Shown here in pieces: positions 36,239-46,143 of a DNA stretch of 64,000 bases (the stretch's first letter is position 1; each line of letters opens with the position of its first letter). Origin of the DNA: Pseudosulfitobacter koreensis (lineage in GTDB: Bacteria; Pseudomonadota; Alphaproteobacteria; Rhodobacterales; Rhodobacteraceae); contig NZ_JANKJG010000006.1 in NCBI RefSeq assembly GCF_024733015.1, forward strand, positions 62,001 to 126,000, in the 5' to 3' direction. Below the pieces are notes generated by a model, which was given only the letters and a program-made list of their open reading frames with translations, did no database searches and was not told the DNA's origin. Both the position numbers and the translations under genes were made by a program.

Positions 36239-36883
36239 ATGCGCAAGGCAGTTGATCTTCCCGACACGATACCCGTTTTCCCCCTTCCGGGGGCGTTGCT
36301 GTTGCCGCGGTCACATTTGCCGCTGCACATCTTCGAGCCGCGTTATCTGCAGATGCTGACAGACGCGCTGAAAACCGACAGCCGGATCATCGGGATGGTG
36401 CAGCCCAACCCGGTCCCCGGACGGTCGGAGAAGGGGTTGCAGACCATTGGCTGCGCCGGGCGCGTCACCCAGTTTTCCGAGACGGAAGACGGTCGTTACA
36501 TGGTAACGCTGACCGGCATGTCGCGGTTCCGTGTGGTCGAGGAGATTGAAGGGTTCACGCCCTATCGGCGCTGCCGGGCGTCATGGGTCGGGTTCGACCG
36601 CGATCTGGGCGACAGCGAAAGCGACGATACACTGGACCGTGGTCCGTTTCTGTCTCTGCTGGGCCGCTATTTCGAGGCGCGGGATCTGTCCGCAGATTGG
36701 GACACGCTAAAAGAGGCGGACGATGAACTGCTGGTCAACTCGCTGTCGATGATGCTGGACTTTCAGCCTGAGGACAAACAGGCGCTGCTGGAAGCGCCAT
36801 CGCTGGACACGCGCCGCGAGACGCTGGTGACACTGATCGAATATGCGCTGCGCGGCGGCGGCGAAGGGGATTTGTTGCAATGA
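36239..36883 (+). CDS. LON peptidase substrate-binding domain protein
   Basis: 214 residues resembling the N-terminal substrate-binding domain of Lon protease without the ATPase or protease modules. Motifs seen: [25 protein letters not shown] and [23 protein letters not shown]. Its role is unproven; it may bind substrates or act as an adaptor. The stop overlaps the start of the Trm112 gene by four bases. Confidence 0.92.
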   Translation: MRKAVDLPDTIPVFPLPGALLLPRSHLPLHIFEPRYLQMLTDALKTDSRIIGMVQPNPVPGRSEKGLQTIGCAGRVTQFSETEDGRYMVTLTGMSRFRVVEEIEGFTPYRRCRASWVGFDRDLGDSESDDTLDRGPFLSLLGRYFEARDLSADWDTLKEADDELLVNSLSMMLDFQPEDKQALLEAPSLDTRRETLVTLIEYALRGGGEGDLLQ

Positions 36884-37065
36884 CCGGTCAGACCATCGAA
36901 ACCGACCGCAAGATGCTGGAGGCGCTGGTCTGTCCGCGCACCCACCGCACCCTGCGCTATGATGCCGAACGGCAGGAACTGATCTCGGAAGGCACGAAAC
37001 TGGCCTATCCGATCCGCAACGGCATTCCGATCATGCTGGACAGCGAAGCGCGCGTGATCGACTGA
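36880..37065 (+). CDS. Trm112 family zinc-finger-like protein
   Basis: 61 residues. Trm112 proteins activate RNA and protein methyltransferases in eukaryotes and archaea; the bacterial homologues (YcaR type) are small and of unclear role. The [11 protein letters not shown] strand and [11 protein letters not shown] are characteristic. Only one Cys is present, so the zinc site of the family is degenerate. Coupled to the Lon-domain gene by ATGA overlap. Confidence 0.9.
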   Translation: MTGQTIETDRKMLEALVCPRTHRTLRYDAERQELISEGTKLAYPIRNGIPIMLDSEARVID

Positions 37066-37092
37066 CCTTTTCAGGTAGGGCAGGGGGGTCGC

Positions 37093-38319
37093 CTAGAGCG
37101 GTTTGCCCTGCATCAAACGCGGCAGATCTCCGGTCAGTCCAGCGGCTTCACGGATGGCACCGCGCCGCAATCCGGGCAGTGCGCCGATGACGCCCATGCC
37201 GATGTCCCGACCCATGCGGAGGATCGGACTATCGTTGGAAAACAGTCGGTTGAATGCATCCGTTGCCATCGCCAACGCGGTGTTGTCGAAGCGGCGCCAT
37301 TCCTGATAGCGGGCCAGTGTCGCGATGCTGCCGATGTCTTCGCCACGCCGGGTCGCGTCGGTCAGCACTTCGGCCAGCGCGGCGATATCGCGCATCCCGG
37401 CATTCAGGCCCTGACCCGCGATGGGGTGCACCCCATGCGCCGCATCCCCGATCAGCGCCACACGGTTCGCGACCATTTCCGTCGCCAGCGACAGGCCGAG
37501 TGGATAGGTCCAGCGTTTGCCGGTCAGGCGAATGTCTCCGAGAAAGTCACCAAAGCGCGGGCGCAACATGTCGATGTATTGCGCATCCGTCAGTGCGTCG
37601 AAGGCGCGCGCGTTCGCATCGGTTTCCGACCAGACGATCGAGCAGACATTGCCGGGCAGCGGCAGGATTGCCAGCGGGCCCTGCGGCATGAAGAACTGGT
37701 GCGCGATCCCGTGGTGCGGCAGGTCGTGTTCGATGGCGCAGACCAGCGCTGTCTGGTTGTAGGACCACGCCACCCGCTTGATCCCGGCACGCTGGGCGGT
37801 GCCGCTGCTTCGGCCATCCGCGCCGACGGCCAGCCTTGCCGTGATCCTCTTGCCGTCGGCCAGCGTCAAGGTGACGCCAGCGGCGTGGGGGCTTTGGTCA
37901 GTGACCGTCTGGCCGGAGACCTGCGTGATGTGATCGCAGGCGTCCATCGCGTCGATCAATGCACGGCGCAGGTGCCGGTCCTGAACCATGTAACCCATTG
38001 GTCCTTCTTCGATTTCCGCGTGATCGAAGTGCATGAAGAACGGCGATGGCCCTTCGCCCGCGCGCCCGTCGGTCACTTTGATCTCCAGCATGGGCTGGGC
38101 GTTGTCAGCCAGCTGATCCCAAAGACCAAGCCCCGCAAGCAATCGCTGCGACGTCAGCGCGACGGCATAGGAGCGCCCGTCGAAGGCCGCATTCTTGCGC
38201 ACGGACTGTGCCGTGGCGTCGATGACGGTGACGCGGTGGCCCTGGGCCGCCATGGCCAGTGCCAGAAGGGGGCCGTTCAGCCCGCCGCCGATGACGGCGA
38301 TATCGGTATCTGTGTCCAT
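37093..38319 (-). CDS. UbiH/UbiF-family FAD-dependent ubiquinone hydroxylase
   Basis: 408 residues. N-terminal FAD motif VIGGGLNGPLLAL, the middle motif GADGRSSGTAQ-like (AVGADGRSS), and the C-terminal GDAAHGVHPIAGQGLN, which is the UbiH/Coq6 family signature, are all present. It probably hydroxylates a ring position in ubiquinone synthesis; which position is not readable. ATG at 38319 chosen just before the FAD motif; it is divergent from the amidase with about 80 bases between starts. Confidence 0.93.
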   Translation of the reverse strand: MDTDTDIAVIGGGLNGPLLALAMAAQGHRVTVIDATAQSVRKNAAFDGRSYAVALTSQRLLAGLGLWDQLADNAQPMLEIKVTDGRAGEGPSPFFMHFDHAEIEEGPMGYMVQDRHLRRALIDAMDACDHITQVSGQTVTDQSPHAAGVTLTLADGKRITARLAVGADGRSSGTAQRAGIKRVAWSYNQTALVCAIEHDLPHHGIAHQFFMPQGPLAILPLPGNVCSIVWSETDANARAFDALTDAQYIDMLRPRFGDFLGDIRLTGKRWTYPLGLSLATEMVANRVALIGDAAHGVHPIAGQGLNAGMRDIAALAEVLTDATRRGEDIGSIATLARYQEWRRFDNTALAMATDAFNRLFSNDSPILRMGRDIGMGVIGALPGLRRGAIREAAGLTGDLPRLMQGKPL

Positions 38320-38401
38320 GCCGCTCAATATGGACGCGCGGCGGGGATTGTCCATGCGACAAGGCGCAGATACCGTCTGGAAAACGCAAGGGAGTGGCGC
38401 G

Positions 38402-39730
38402 ATGCAGGACTGGTTGTGGATGACGGCAAGCGATTTGGGTCGTGGGATCGGCGCGGGGGAGATTGACCCCGTCGCACTGACGCAGACCTATCTGGACGCC
38501 ATAGAAAGCCACGATTTGCGCGACCGTATCTATGCCCGCGTGACCCGCGAGCGCGCCTTGGCCGAAGCGGGTGCTGCCGCCGAACGTGCGGCGTCGGGGC
38601 AGAGGCGGTCCTTGCTGGACGGGGTGCCGATCAGTTGGAAAGACCTGTTCGATACGGCAGGCATCGGGACCGAGGCAGGGTCGAAGCTGCTGGAAGGCCG
38701 CGTTCCAGACCGCGACGCGGTGGTCTTGCAGGCGGCGACGGCGGCGGGGCTGGTGTGCCTGGGCAAGACGCATATGAGCGAACTGGCGTTCTCGGGGCTG
38801 GGCTATAACCCGTCAACCGCCACGCCGCCTTGCGTGAACGATGCGGATGCGGTGCCGGGTGGGTCGTCTTCGGGGGCGGCCACATCGGTCGCCTTTGGCC
38901 TTGCGGCGGCGGCGATCGGGTCGGACACCGGTGGATCAGTGCGCATCCCGGCGGCCTGGAACGATCTGGTAGGGCTGAAGCTGACCTCGGGGCGGGTATC
39001 GCTGGAGGGGGTGGTGCCGCTGGCGCTGAAATTCGACACGCTGGGTCCGCTGGCCCGCAGCGTCGAGGATTGCGCGCAGCTGCTGGCTGTCATGGAGGGC
39101 GGCAAGCCCGCCGATCTGGCAGGTGCCTCGCTGAAGGGGCGGCGTCTGGCGGTGGTCGAGACGGTGTTCATGCAGGACGTGCGGGAACAACCGCTTGCTG
39201 CGTTCGAAGACGCTGTCGCGCGGATGCAGGCCGCGGGGGCCATCGTCGAGCGGATCGAGGTGGACGCGGTGCAGGAAGCACTGGATTGCGCCGGGCCCCT
39301 GATCCCGACAGAGGCGTATGGTCTGTGGCGGGATGTGATCGAAGCAAACCCCGATGCGATGTTTTCCGGGGTGCTGAACCGGTTCCGGCTGGGTGCGGAC
39401 GTCAGCGGCGCGGACTACGTTGCCGCCTGGGCCGCACTCGATGCTGCGCGGTCGCACTATGACGCGGCGGTGGCGGGCTATGACGCGGTGATCGTGCCGA
39501 CGGGGGCCAACATGCCGCCCAATCTGGAACGGTTGAAGACCGATGATGACTATTACCGCACCGAGAACCTGATGACCCTGCGCAACACGCGCATCGGCAA
39601 CCTGCTGGGCCTGAGCGCGTTGAGCCTGCCCACGGGCGTGCCGAGCTGTGGCGTGATGCTGATGATGCCGCCCAATTGCGAAGAGGCGCTGTTGCGGCTG
39701 GGCGCTGCGGCAGAGGCTACTCTGGCCTGA
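38402..39730 (+). CDS. Amidase-signature family hydrolase
   Basis: 442 residues. The Ser-cisSer-Lys triad is intact: Lys80 (VPISWKD), Ser155 (GGSSSGAA) and Ser179 (DTGGSVRIP); the spacing 75 and 24 residues equals that of FAAH (142, 217, 241). The substrate is not apparent, and it is not a GatA since gatB/gatC are absent. AAGGGAG precedes the ATG at 38402. It ends before a GC-rich hairpin and dispersed motif copy B. Confidence 0.93.
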   Translation: MQDWLWMTASDLGRGIGAGEIDPVALTQTYLDAIESHDLRDRIYARVTRERALAEAGAAAERAASGQRRSLLDGVPISWKDLFDTAGIGTEAGSKLLEGRVPDRDAVVLQAATAAGLVCLGKTHMSELAFSGLGYNPSTATPPCVNDADAVPGGSSSGAATSVAFGLAAAAIGSDTGGSVRIPAAWNDLVGLKLTSGRVSLEGVVPLALKFDTLGPLARSVEDCAQLLAVMEGGKPADLAGASLKGRRLAVVETVFMQDVREQPLAAFEDAVARMQAAGAIVERIEVDAVQEALDCAGPLIPTEAYGLWRDVIEANPDAMFSGVLNRFRLGADVSGADYVAAWAALDAARSHYDAAVAGYDAVIVPTGANMPPNLERLKTDDDYYRTENLMTLRNTRIGNLLGLSALSLPTGVPSCGVMLMMPPNCEEALLRLGAAAEATLA

Positions 39731-39779
39731 GAGGTCGATTTTTTTGGGGCTCTGCCCCCGCCCTGCGGGCGTCCCCGGG

Positions 39780-39800
39780 ATATTTGCGGCCAAAAGAAAC
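39780..39800 (+). repeat. Dispersed intergenic motif ATATTTnnGGCCAAAAGAAA, copy B
   Basis: Located 50 bases after the amidase stop codon and preceded by GC-rich hairpins (GGGG-CTCTG-CCCC, then CGCCC-TGC-GGGCG) and CCCCGGG. Same orientation as copy A, inverted relative to copy C. Confidence 0.75.
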
Positions 39801-39921
39801 GCCCGCAGTGCGCGAATGACACAAGTTGCCGTTTTGACGTGGTTTTGGTGGACGCGTCGGGGGCCCTTGCGCTATCCTGCGGGGAAACGGGGCGATAACG
39901 ATCCCGATCCGAGGCAGTTAC

Positions 39922-41112
39922 ATGAATTTTCCCGAGCGGTTCTCGAACCTTCCGGCCTATGCGTTTCCGCGTCTGCGGGCGCTTTTGGACCATCACGCGC
40001 CCGGCGGGGACGTGGTGCATATGACCATTGGCGAGCCGAAACACGTGTTTCCGGCCTGGGTTACGGATGTGATTTCGCAGAACGCTGCCGGGTTCAACGC
40101 CTATCCGCCGAATGAGGGCAGGCCGGAATTGCGCGCGGCGTTCTGTGCCTGGGCGGCGCGGCGCTATGGTCTGACGCTGGACCCCGAGACCAATGTGCTG
40201 CCGCTGAATGGCACCCGCGAGGGGTTGTATAACGTTGCGATGGCGCTTTGCCCCGAGCAGAAGAACGGGCAGCGGCCTGCGGTGCTGATGCCGAACCCAT
40301 TCTATCAGGTCTATATGCTGGCGGCGACATCCGTCGGGGCCGAGCCTGTGTTCGTGAACGCGACCGAGGCCACGGGACATCTGCCTGACTATGCGTCCCT
40401 GGCTGCGGATGTGCTGGACCGGACGGTTGCCTGCTACATCTGTTCGCCTGCGAACCCGCAGGGGGCGGTTGCTGGCCATGCCTATTGGGCGGATCTGATC
40501 GCGCTGGCGGAAAAGCACGATTTCCAGATCTTCGCCGATGAATGCTATTCCGAGATTTACCGCGACGTGCCGCCCGTGGGCGTCTTGCAGGTTGCGCGGG
40601 ATGTGGGTGCCGACCCTGAGCGGGTCGTGGCGTTTCATTCCCTGTCGAAACGGTCGAACCTGCCGGGGCTGCGGTCGGGTTTCGTCACCGGCGGGCCGGA
40701 CAGCATCGCGCGGATGCGGCAGTTGCGCATGTATACGGGCGCGCCCCTTCCCTTGCCGTTGCAGGCGGCGGCAGCGTCGGTCTGGGCCGACGAGGCGCAT
40801 GTCGACGAAAACCGCGCGCTTTACCGCGAAAAATACGATCTGGCGGACCGTATTCTGGGCAATGTCGCAGGCTATGTTTCCCCGCAGGCCGGGTTCTTCC
40901 TGTGGTTGCCGGTCGACGACGGCGAGGCCGCAGCGCTGAGCCTGTGGCAGGCGACGGGTGTCCGCGTGTTGCCGGGGGCCTATCTCAGCCAGAAGGACGC
41001 CGAGGGGGTCAACCCCGGACAAGGATATATTCGGGTCGCCATGGTGGCCCCAAAGCCGGATGTGGAGCGGGGCCTTACGGCGATCCGCGACCATCTTTAC
41101 GGCGTGCAATAA
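39922..41112 (+). CDS. dapC: Class I/II aminotransferase, DapC-like
   Basis: 396 residues of the fold-type I PLP aminotransferases. The PLP lysine is in [12 protein letters not shown] (about residue 239). The N-terminal [11 protein letters not shown] is close to that of N-succinyldiaminopimelate aminotransferase DapC, so a role in lysine/peptidoglycan precursor synthesis is likely but not certain. No other dap genes are adjacent. It is followed by ftsK after 16 bases, so cotranscription is likely. Confidence 0.88.
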   Translation: MNFPERFSNLPAYAFPRLRALLDHHAPGGDVVHMTIGEPKHVFPAWVTDVISQNAAGFNAYPPNEGRPELRAAFCAWAARRYGLTLDPETNVLPLNGTREGLYNVAMALCPEQKNGQRPAVLMPNPFYQVYMLAATSVGAEPVFVNATEATGHLPDYASLAADVLDRTVACYICSPANPQGAVAGHAYWADLIALAEKHDFQIFADECYSEIYRDVPPVGVLQVARDVGADPERVVAFHSLSKRSNLPGLRSGFVTGGPDSIARMRQLRMYTGAPLPLPLQAAAASVWADEAHVDENRALYREKYDLADRILGNVAGYVSPQAGFFLWLPVDDGEAAALSLWQATGVRVLPGAYLSQKDAEGVNPGQGYIRVAMVAPKPDVERGLTAIRDHLYGVQ

Positions 41113-41128
41113 CGAGGGACCCAAAGCA

Positions 41129-44122
41129 ATGGCATATCAGACACGCGGGCGCGATCCACTGTTGGACACCAACATGGCCGAGGCTATCGAGAAACGGGGC
41201 AAGGAGCTGATCGGCATTGCCCTGCTGATTGCCGGACTGATGGCTGCGGCGATGATCGGATCGTATACGCCGGATGATCCCAACTGGATGGTCTCGACCG
41301 ATGCGCCGGTGCAGAACTGGCTGGGGCGCACGGGTGCGTCGATTGCCGCACCGCTGTTCATGATTGCGGGCTGGGGTGCCTGGGGTATTGCCGCCGTGCT
41401 TTTGGTCTGGGGCGCGCGCTTTGCGCTGCACGCGGGCGACGAGCGGGCCGTGGGCCGGTTGATCTTTGCCCCGATCGTGGTGGCCTGTGGCGCGATCTAT
41501 GCCGCGACGCTGGAGCCCGATGCAGAATGGTTGCGCACGCATTCCTTCGGGCTGGGCGGGCTGTTCGGCGACACGGTGATGGGGGCGATCCTGACCATCC
41601 TGCCGCTGGGCTCTGCCTTTGCGGTCAAGACGATGTCGTTCCTGATGGGTGTCGGCATCGTGGTGCTGTCGGCCTTCGTGCTGGGGTTCACGGGCCCCGA
41701 GCTGAAGCGGATCGGGCGTTTCATGATGATCGGGCTGATCATGGTCTATGCGTGGATGATGACGCTGCTGGGCCGCGGGGCCACGGGGGCCGTGCACGGT
41801 GCGCGCACGCTCCAGGCGAAGACGGCCGAGCGCCGGGCGATGAGGCGCGCGCAAGCCGAGGAATATGCGGCCTATGACGCCCATGCCTATGCCCCGCCAG
41901 CCGAGCCGCAACTGACGCGCGGCATGTTCCAGGCCGAAGCGCCGCCCAAAAGCGGCTTGTTGGCACGGATGCCAGGGCTGGTGAAGCGCCCGGACGTGCA
42001 GCATGAGACAGAGATGCCCGAGCCCGAACTGGTGGAACACTACAGCATGGTCGATGTGGGCGAAGGCCCCGGAGACGATCGCATCAGGGCCAAGATCGCG
42101 GATGTGATCAAGAGCCGTGTGCGCCAGGTGCCCGTGTTGCAGGCCGATGCGACCAAGCCGCTGACCGGGGGGCGTGGCCGTGGGCCGCAGCCGCTGATCC
42201 TGAACACCACGCGCACGGCTGAACTGCCTGCGGAACCCCCGTTGACGGCTGCCGCAGCACCTGCCGCGTCGCTGCGGGCAGAGCCGCGCCTGACTGCATC
42301 GCGCACCGCGCCCGACTATTTCTCGCAGCCGGTTGCAGCGCCTGTGCGCAGGCCCGAGCCCGCGCCGCTGTCACGACCAGAGCCTTATGCCGAGCCTTAC
42401 GCAGAGCCCGAAGCCTATGCCGATCAGCTGATCGAGGATGAGGACGAGGGCATGGACGCGCTGTCGCTGGAACAGCCGCAGTCCCCCGCGCCGACCATCC
42501 CCATTGCCGAGCCGCGCAAGGTCGTTCAGCAGCCCGCGCGCAAGGTGGTCCAGCCCAGCAGACAGGCCCGCGCCGAGGCGCAGCCCGCCCTGTCTTTCGA
42601 AGACACCCATCCGGGGTTTGAACTGCCGCCGCTGAACCTGCTGGAAAGCCCCGAGACCGTTCAGCGTCTGCACCTGTCGGACGAAGCGCTGGAAGAGAAC
42701 GCGCGGATGCTGGAAAGCGTGCTGGACGACTATGGCGTCAAAGGCGAGATCGTCAGCGTGCGCCCCGGCCCTGTGGTCACGATGTACGAGTTGGAACCTG
42801 CGCCGGGTCTGAAAGCCAGCCGCGTGATCGGTCTGGCGGATGACATCGCGCGTTCGATGGCAGCGCTTTCGGCGCGTGTGTCCACCGTGCCGGGTCGCTC
42901 GGTGATCGGGATTGAATTGCCCAACGAGCACCGCGAAAAGGTGGTCCTGCGCGAGATCCTCGCCAGCCGCGATTTCGGCGACAGCAACATGCGCCTGCCG
43001 CTGGCGCTGGGCAAGGATATCGGCGGCGACAGTGTTGTCGCGAACCTGGCCAAGATGCCCCACCTGCTGATTGCCGGTACGACCGGTTCGGGCAAGTCGG
43101 TGGCGATCAACACGATGATCCTGTCGCTGCTCTACAAGCTGACGCCGCAGGAATGCCGTCTGATCATGATCGACCCCAAGATGCTGGAACTTAGCGTTTA
43201 TGACGGTATCCCGCACCTTTTGTCCCCCGTCGTGACTGACCCGAAAAAGGCCGTTGTCGCGCTAAAATGGACCGTGGGCGAGATGGAGGAACGCTATCGC
43301 AAGATGTCCAAGATGGGCGTGCGCAACATCGAAGGCTACAATGGCCGCGTGCGCGAGGCATTGGCCAAAGGCGAGATGTTCAGTCGCACGGTTCAAACCG
43401 GGTTTGATGACGACACCGGCGAGCCGATGTTCGAGACCGAAGAATTCCAGCCCGTCGCACTGCCCTATATCGTGGTCGTCGTCGACGAGATGGCCGATCT
43501 GATGATGGTTGCCGGCAAAGAGATCGAGGCCTGCATCCAGCGTTTGGCGCAGATGGCACGTGCCTCCGGCATCCACCTGATCATGGCGACGCAGCGGCCC
43601 TCGGTCGACGTGATCACCGGCACGATCAAGGCGAACTTCCCCACGCGGATTTCGTTCCAGGTGACGTCGAAGATCGACAGCCGCACGATCCTGGGTGAGA
43701 TGGGGGCCGAACAACTTCTGGGCATGGGCGACATGCTCTACATGGCGGGCGGCGCCAAGATCACCCGCTGCCACGGTCCATTCGTCAGCGATGAAGAGGT
43801 CGAGGAGATCGTCAACCACCTCAAGGCTTACGGCGCGCCTGACTATGTCAGTGGCGTGGTCGAAGGACCCGACGAGGACAAGGAAAGCAACATCGACGCG
43901 GTGCTGGGCTTGGGTGGCAACACCGATGGCGAAGACGCGCTTTATGACACTGCCGTCGCGATCGTGATCAAGGATCGCAAGTGTTCAACCAGCTATATCC
44001 AGCGCAAGCTGGCCATCGGCTATAACAAGGCCGCGCGACTGGTCGAGCAGATGGAAGACCAAGGCGTGGTCAGCGCGGCCAACCACGTTGGCAAACGCGA
44101 AATTCTGGTGCCCGAGCAATAA
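41129..44122 (+). CDS. ftsK: DNA translocase FtsK
   Basis: 997 residues. Four to five N-terminal membrane helices (residues about 25-190) anchor it at the septum, followed by an acidic Pro/Glu-rich linker (about 200-500) and the motor. Walker A is GTTGSGKS (about residue 650), Walker B is [10 protein letters not shown] (about 780). The C-terminal gamma domain ([24 protein letters not shown]) binds KOPS sites. Family role: clearing DNA from the septum and activating dif recombination. GAGGGA lies before the ATG at 41129. A strong hairpin follows the stop. Confidence 0.96.
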   Translation: MAYQTRGRDPLLDTNMAEAIEKRGKELIGIALLIAGLMAAAMIGSYTPDDPNWMVSTDAPVQNWLGRTGASIAAPLFMIAGWGAWGIAAVLLVWGARFALHAGDERAVGRLIFAPIVVACGAIYAATLEPDAEWLRTHSFGLGGLFGDTVMGAILTILPLGSAFAVKTMSFLMGVGIVVLSAFVLGFTGPELKRIGRFMMIGLIMVYAWMMTLLGRGATGAVHGARTLQAKTAERRAMRRAQAEEYAAYDAHAYAPPAEPQLTRGMFQAEAPPKSGLLARMPGLVKRPDVQHETEMPEPELVEHYSMVDVGEGPGDDRIRAKIADVIKSRVRQVPVLQADATKPLTGGRGRGPQPLILNTTRTAELPAEPPLTAAAAPAASLRAEPRLTASRTAPDYFSQPVAAPVRRPEPAPLSRPEPYAEPYAEPEAYADQLIEDEDEGMDALSLEQPQSPAPTIPIAEPRKVVQQPARKVVQPSRQARAEAQPALSFEDTHPGFELPPLNLLESPETVQRLHLSDEALEENARMLESVLDDYGVKGEIVSVRPGPVVTMYELEPAPGLKASRVIGLADDIARSMAALSARVSTVPGRSVIGIELPNEHREKVVLREILASRDFGDSNMRLPLALGKDIGGDSVVANLAKMPHLLIAGTTGSGKSVAINTMILSLLYKLTPQECRLIMIDPKMLELSVYDGIPHLLSPVVTDPKKAVVALKWTVGEMEERYRKMSKMGVRNIEGYNGRVREALAKGEMFSRTVQTGFDDDTGEPMFETEEFQPVALPYIVVVVDEMADLMMVAGKEIEACIQRLAQMARASGIHLIMATQRPSVDVITGTIKANFPTRISFQVTSKIDSRTILGEMGAEQLLGMGDMLYMAGGAKITRCHGPFVSDEEVEEIVNHLKAYGAPDYVSGVVEGPDEDKESNIDAVLGLGGNTDGEDALYDTAVAIVIKDRKCSTSYIQRKLAIGYNKAARLVEQMEDQGVVSAANHVGKREILVPEQ

Positions 44123-44137
44123 CGCGCCCTGCCATTC

Positions 44138-44168
44138 GGCTCCCTTTCAATGTCAACGAAAGGGGGCC
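44138..44168 (+). terminator. Hairpin after ftsK (terminator-like, no T-run)
   Basis: An 11-bp stem with one G-U pair (GGCTCCCTTTC 44138-44148 with GAAAGGGGGCC 44158-44168) and a 9-base loop. No downstream T-run, so it may stabilise the 3' end rather than terminate by itself. Confidence 0.5.
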
Positions 44169-44328
44169 AGACCGGCCTATGCGTTTTCACAGAATAGCGG
44201 TCTATGAGCCATGCTGCGGCGTGGTTTTGCCCGTTGATAGTGGTTTTGCGCGGCTTGATATCGCATATCACCGCGCGCGCCCCTATATCTGTCAGCAAGA
44301 AACACCTGTAAAAACGAGGCAAATCATC

Positions 44329-44934
44329 ATGCTGAGCTTGAAAACCTTTCTGCCCGCCTGCGCCATCGCGCTGAGCGTTGCCAGTTCCGCTGCGGCGGAC
44401 AAACTGTCGCTGAACGAGATTTCGCAGTACCTGAACACGCTGCGCACGGCGCAGGGCGATTTCACCCAGATCAACGACGACGGGTCGATCAGCACCGGCG
44501 AGATCTTCATCAAGCGTCCGGGCCGCGTGCGGTTCGAATACAACGCCCCCGACACCGCGCTGGTGGTGGCAGGTGCCGGTGCCGTGGTCATCTACGATTC
44601 GAAATCGAACGCCCCGCCCGAAAGCTATCCACTGTCGAGAACGCCGCTGTCGATCATTCTGGCCAACAACGTCGATCTGGGGCGGGCGCGTATGGTCACC
44701 GGCCACACCTATGACGGCACGGCCACGACGGTGACGGCGCAGGACCCCGACAACCCGGATTATGGTAACATTCAACTGAAATTCACCGGCAACCCGGTGC
44801 AGTTGCGCCAATGGGTGATCAACGATAGCGGCGGGTCCAGCACGACCGTGGTTCTGGGTGACCTCAAGGTCGGTGGCACGCTGGCCAACAGCATGTTCGA
44901 CACCGGCAGTCCGGGGCGGGCACCGGGCCGCTAG
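44329..44934 (+). CDS. lolA: LolA-family outer-membrane lipoprotein carrier
   Basis: 201 residues with a signal peptide (MLSLKTFLPACAIALSVASS, cleavage AAA-D). The mature chain follows the LolA pattern: LNTLRTAQGDFTQI, GEIFIKRPGRVRFEY and WVINDSGGSSTTV. LolA carries lipoproteins across the periplasm from LolCDE to the outer membrane. The ATG at 44329 is preceded by GAGG at a good distance; the longer in-frame extension to 44179 is not a signal sequence and is rejected. Confidence 0.92.
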   Translation: MLSLKTFLPACAIALSVASSAAADKLSLNEISQYLNTLRTAQGDFTQINDDGSISTGEIFIKRPGRVRFEYNAPDTALVVAGAGAVVIYDSKSNAPPESYPLSRTPLSIILANNVDLGRARMVTGHTYDGTATTVTAQDPDNPDYGNIQLKFTGNPVQLRQWVINDSGGSSTTVVLGDLKVGGTLANSMFDTGSPGRAPGR

Positions 44935-44956
44935 GCCCGGAGCATCCCGAGGCCGC

Positions 44957-45538
44957 TCAGCGGCGGCACCGGGCCAGTTGCGTGGCATACATGTTGGAGC
45001 GGGCATCGACCTTGCCCGCGACCTGCACCAGCCACGTCTTGCTGTTGTAGCTGCCGCGCGCGTACCCGGTGTGCCCCTCGTGATAGGCAAGATACTGGTT
45101 GCGCGCATCAGTCAGCGCGATGCTGTTCCGGCGGTTGGTGGTGGTCATGTACCACCCCATGAAGTCCGTCGCGTCCTTGATCCGGTCGCGGCGCGCGCGG
45201 TAGCTGCCGGTTTCACGCTGATACTCTTCCCAGGTCGCATCAAGGGCCTGCGCATAGCCATAGGCGCTGCTTTGACGGCCCATCGGCAGCACCCCCGCCG
45301 CATAGCGGAAGGGCGTGCGCGCGTTCGAGACGAATTTGCTTTCCTGGTGAATGGTGGCCATCTGCACATGTACCGGCACGCCCCACCGGCGTTCAGTGGC
45401 GCGGAAGGCGCGCAGATATTCAGGACGCTGCTGCACGATGGCACAGGCGTCGTCCAGCTTGCTGGGCGCGGTCGATTGCCCGCCCCCGCACGAAGCCAAC
45501 ACCAGCAGCACGATCATTGCTCGTAAAGTTCTGCTCAT
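44957..45538 (-). CDS. Lipoprotein with transglycosylase-SLT-like domain
   Basis: 193 residues. The N-terminus has a lipobox (VLASC, Cys near residue 17) so it is a membrane lipoprotein. The body contains MATIHQESKF (catalytic Glu candidate) followed by SSAYGYAQALDATWEEYQ and DFMGWYM, the ES(…)GYAQ(…)W pattern of lytic transglycosylase SLT domains. Substrate is presumably peptidoglycan. ATG at 45538 chosen for the signal peptide; a TTG at 45556 in the same frame is the alternative. Confidence 0.85.
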   Translation of the reverse strand: MSRTLRAMIVLLVLASCGGGQSTAPSKLDDACAIVQQRPEYLRAFRATERRWGVPVHVQMATIHQESKFVSNARTPFRYAAGVLPMGRQSSAYGYAQALDATWEEYQRETGSYRARRDRIKDATDFMGWYMTTTNRRNSIALTDARNQYLAYHEGHTGYARGSYNSKTWLVQVAGKVDARSNMYATQLARCRR

Positions 45539-45665
45539 TTTGTTACTCTGCCTCAAGATTCCACCACATTTAGCGGGCGGATTGTTTTGCAGCTACACTA
45601 GCAAATTTCGTCGCCCGAGGAAATCATCTTTGCGTGCATGGGCGGCGCTTTGCGCCCTGATGCAG

Positions 45666-45684
45666 TTGCGCCACGTGTGCGCAA
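45666..45684. promoter_or_regulatory. 19-base near-perfect palindrome upstream of hspQ
   Basis: TTGCGCCACGTGTGCGCAA, arms TTGCGC/GCGCAA around CACGTGT, lies between the divergent transglycosylase and hspQ genes, about 90 bases before the hspQ ATG. A candidate operator; no regulator known to me. Confidence 0.4.
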
Positions 45685-45775
45685 ACGCCAATGATTGTTT
45701 CCGAGCCGTACTAAGCTGTTTCATGGACAAAACCTGCTTGAAAAGGCTACATTCCCCCGATAGGGGCTGGAACTT

Positions 45776-46102
45776 ATGTTGAGATTGCGTGCGAAATATC
45801 ACCTTGGGCAGGTTGTCCGTCACAAGAAACACCCGTTCCGCGGCGTGGTTTTTGACGTGGACCCACAGTTTTCCAATACCGACGAGTGGTACGAGGCGAT
45901 CCCCGAAGACAGCCGCCCGCGCAAAGAACAGCCGTTCTATCACCTGCTCGCCGAGAACGACCAAAGCTATTACGTGGCTTATGTGTCCGAGCAGAACCTG
46001 GTGGCCGACTATTCGGGCGAGCCGGTGGATCACCCCGACATCCCTGATCTCTTCGGTCCGTTTCAGGACGGCGCCTATCCCCTGCATTTCCAGCTGAACT
46101 GA
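45776..46102 (+). CDS. hspQ: Heat-shock protein HspQ
   Basis: 108 residues of the HspQ/YccV family, a hemimethylated-DNA-binding-fold protein that in enterobacteria enhances Lon-dependent proteolysis. Conserved segments are YHLGQVVRHKKHPFRGVVFDVDP, WYEAIPEDSRPRKEQPFYHLL and YVSEQNL. An AGGGG site precedes the ATG at 45776. The start agrees with the family N-terminus. Confidence 0.95.
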   Translation: MLRLRAKYHLGQVVRHKKHPFRGVVFDVDPQFSNTDEWYEAIPEDSRPRKEQPFYHLLAENDQSYYVAYVSEQNLVADYSGEPVDHPDIPDLFGPFQDGAYPLHFQLN

Positions 46103-46109
46103 GGCGATA

Positions 46110-46139
46110 GGGGCGCGCGGACCAAACCGCGCACCCCTT
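46110..46139. terminator. Bidirectional terminator-like hairpin
   Basis: 11-bp stem with one mismatch (46110-46120 with 46127-46137) between converging hspQ and ggt, followed by TTGATTT on the plus strand. Confidence 0.7.
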
Positions 46140-46143
46140 GATT

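Noticed and set aside
38195-38401. Longer amidase N-terminus
   Set aside because: It would overlap the 5' end of the UbiH-type gene on the other strand, and the ATG at 38402 has a good ribosome site and family-like start.
45737-45762. RpoH-like promoter (CTTGAAA … CCCCGATA) before hspQ
   Set aside because: The match is suggestive, but transcription would start about 8 bases before the ATG, after the ribosome site AGGGG, so the message would lack it.
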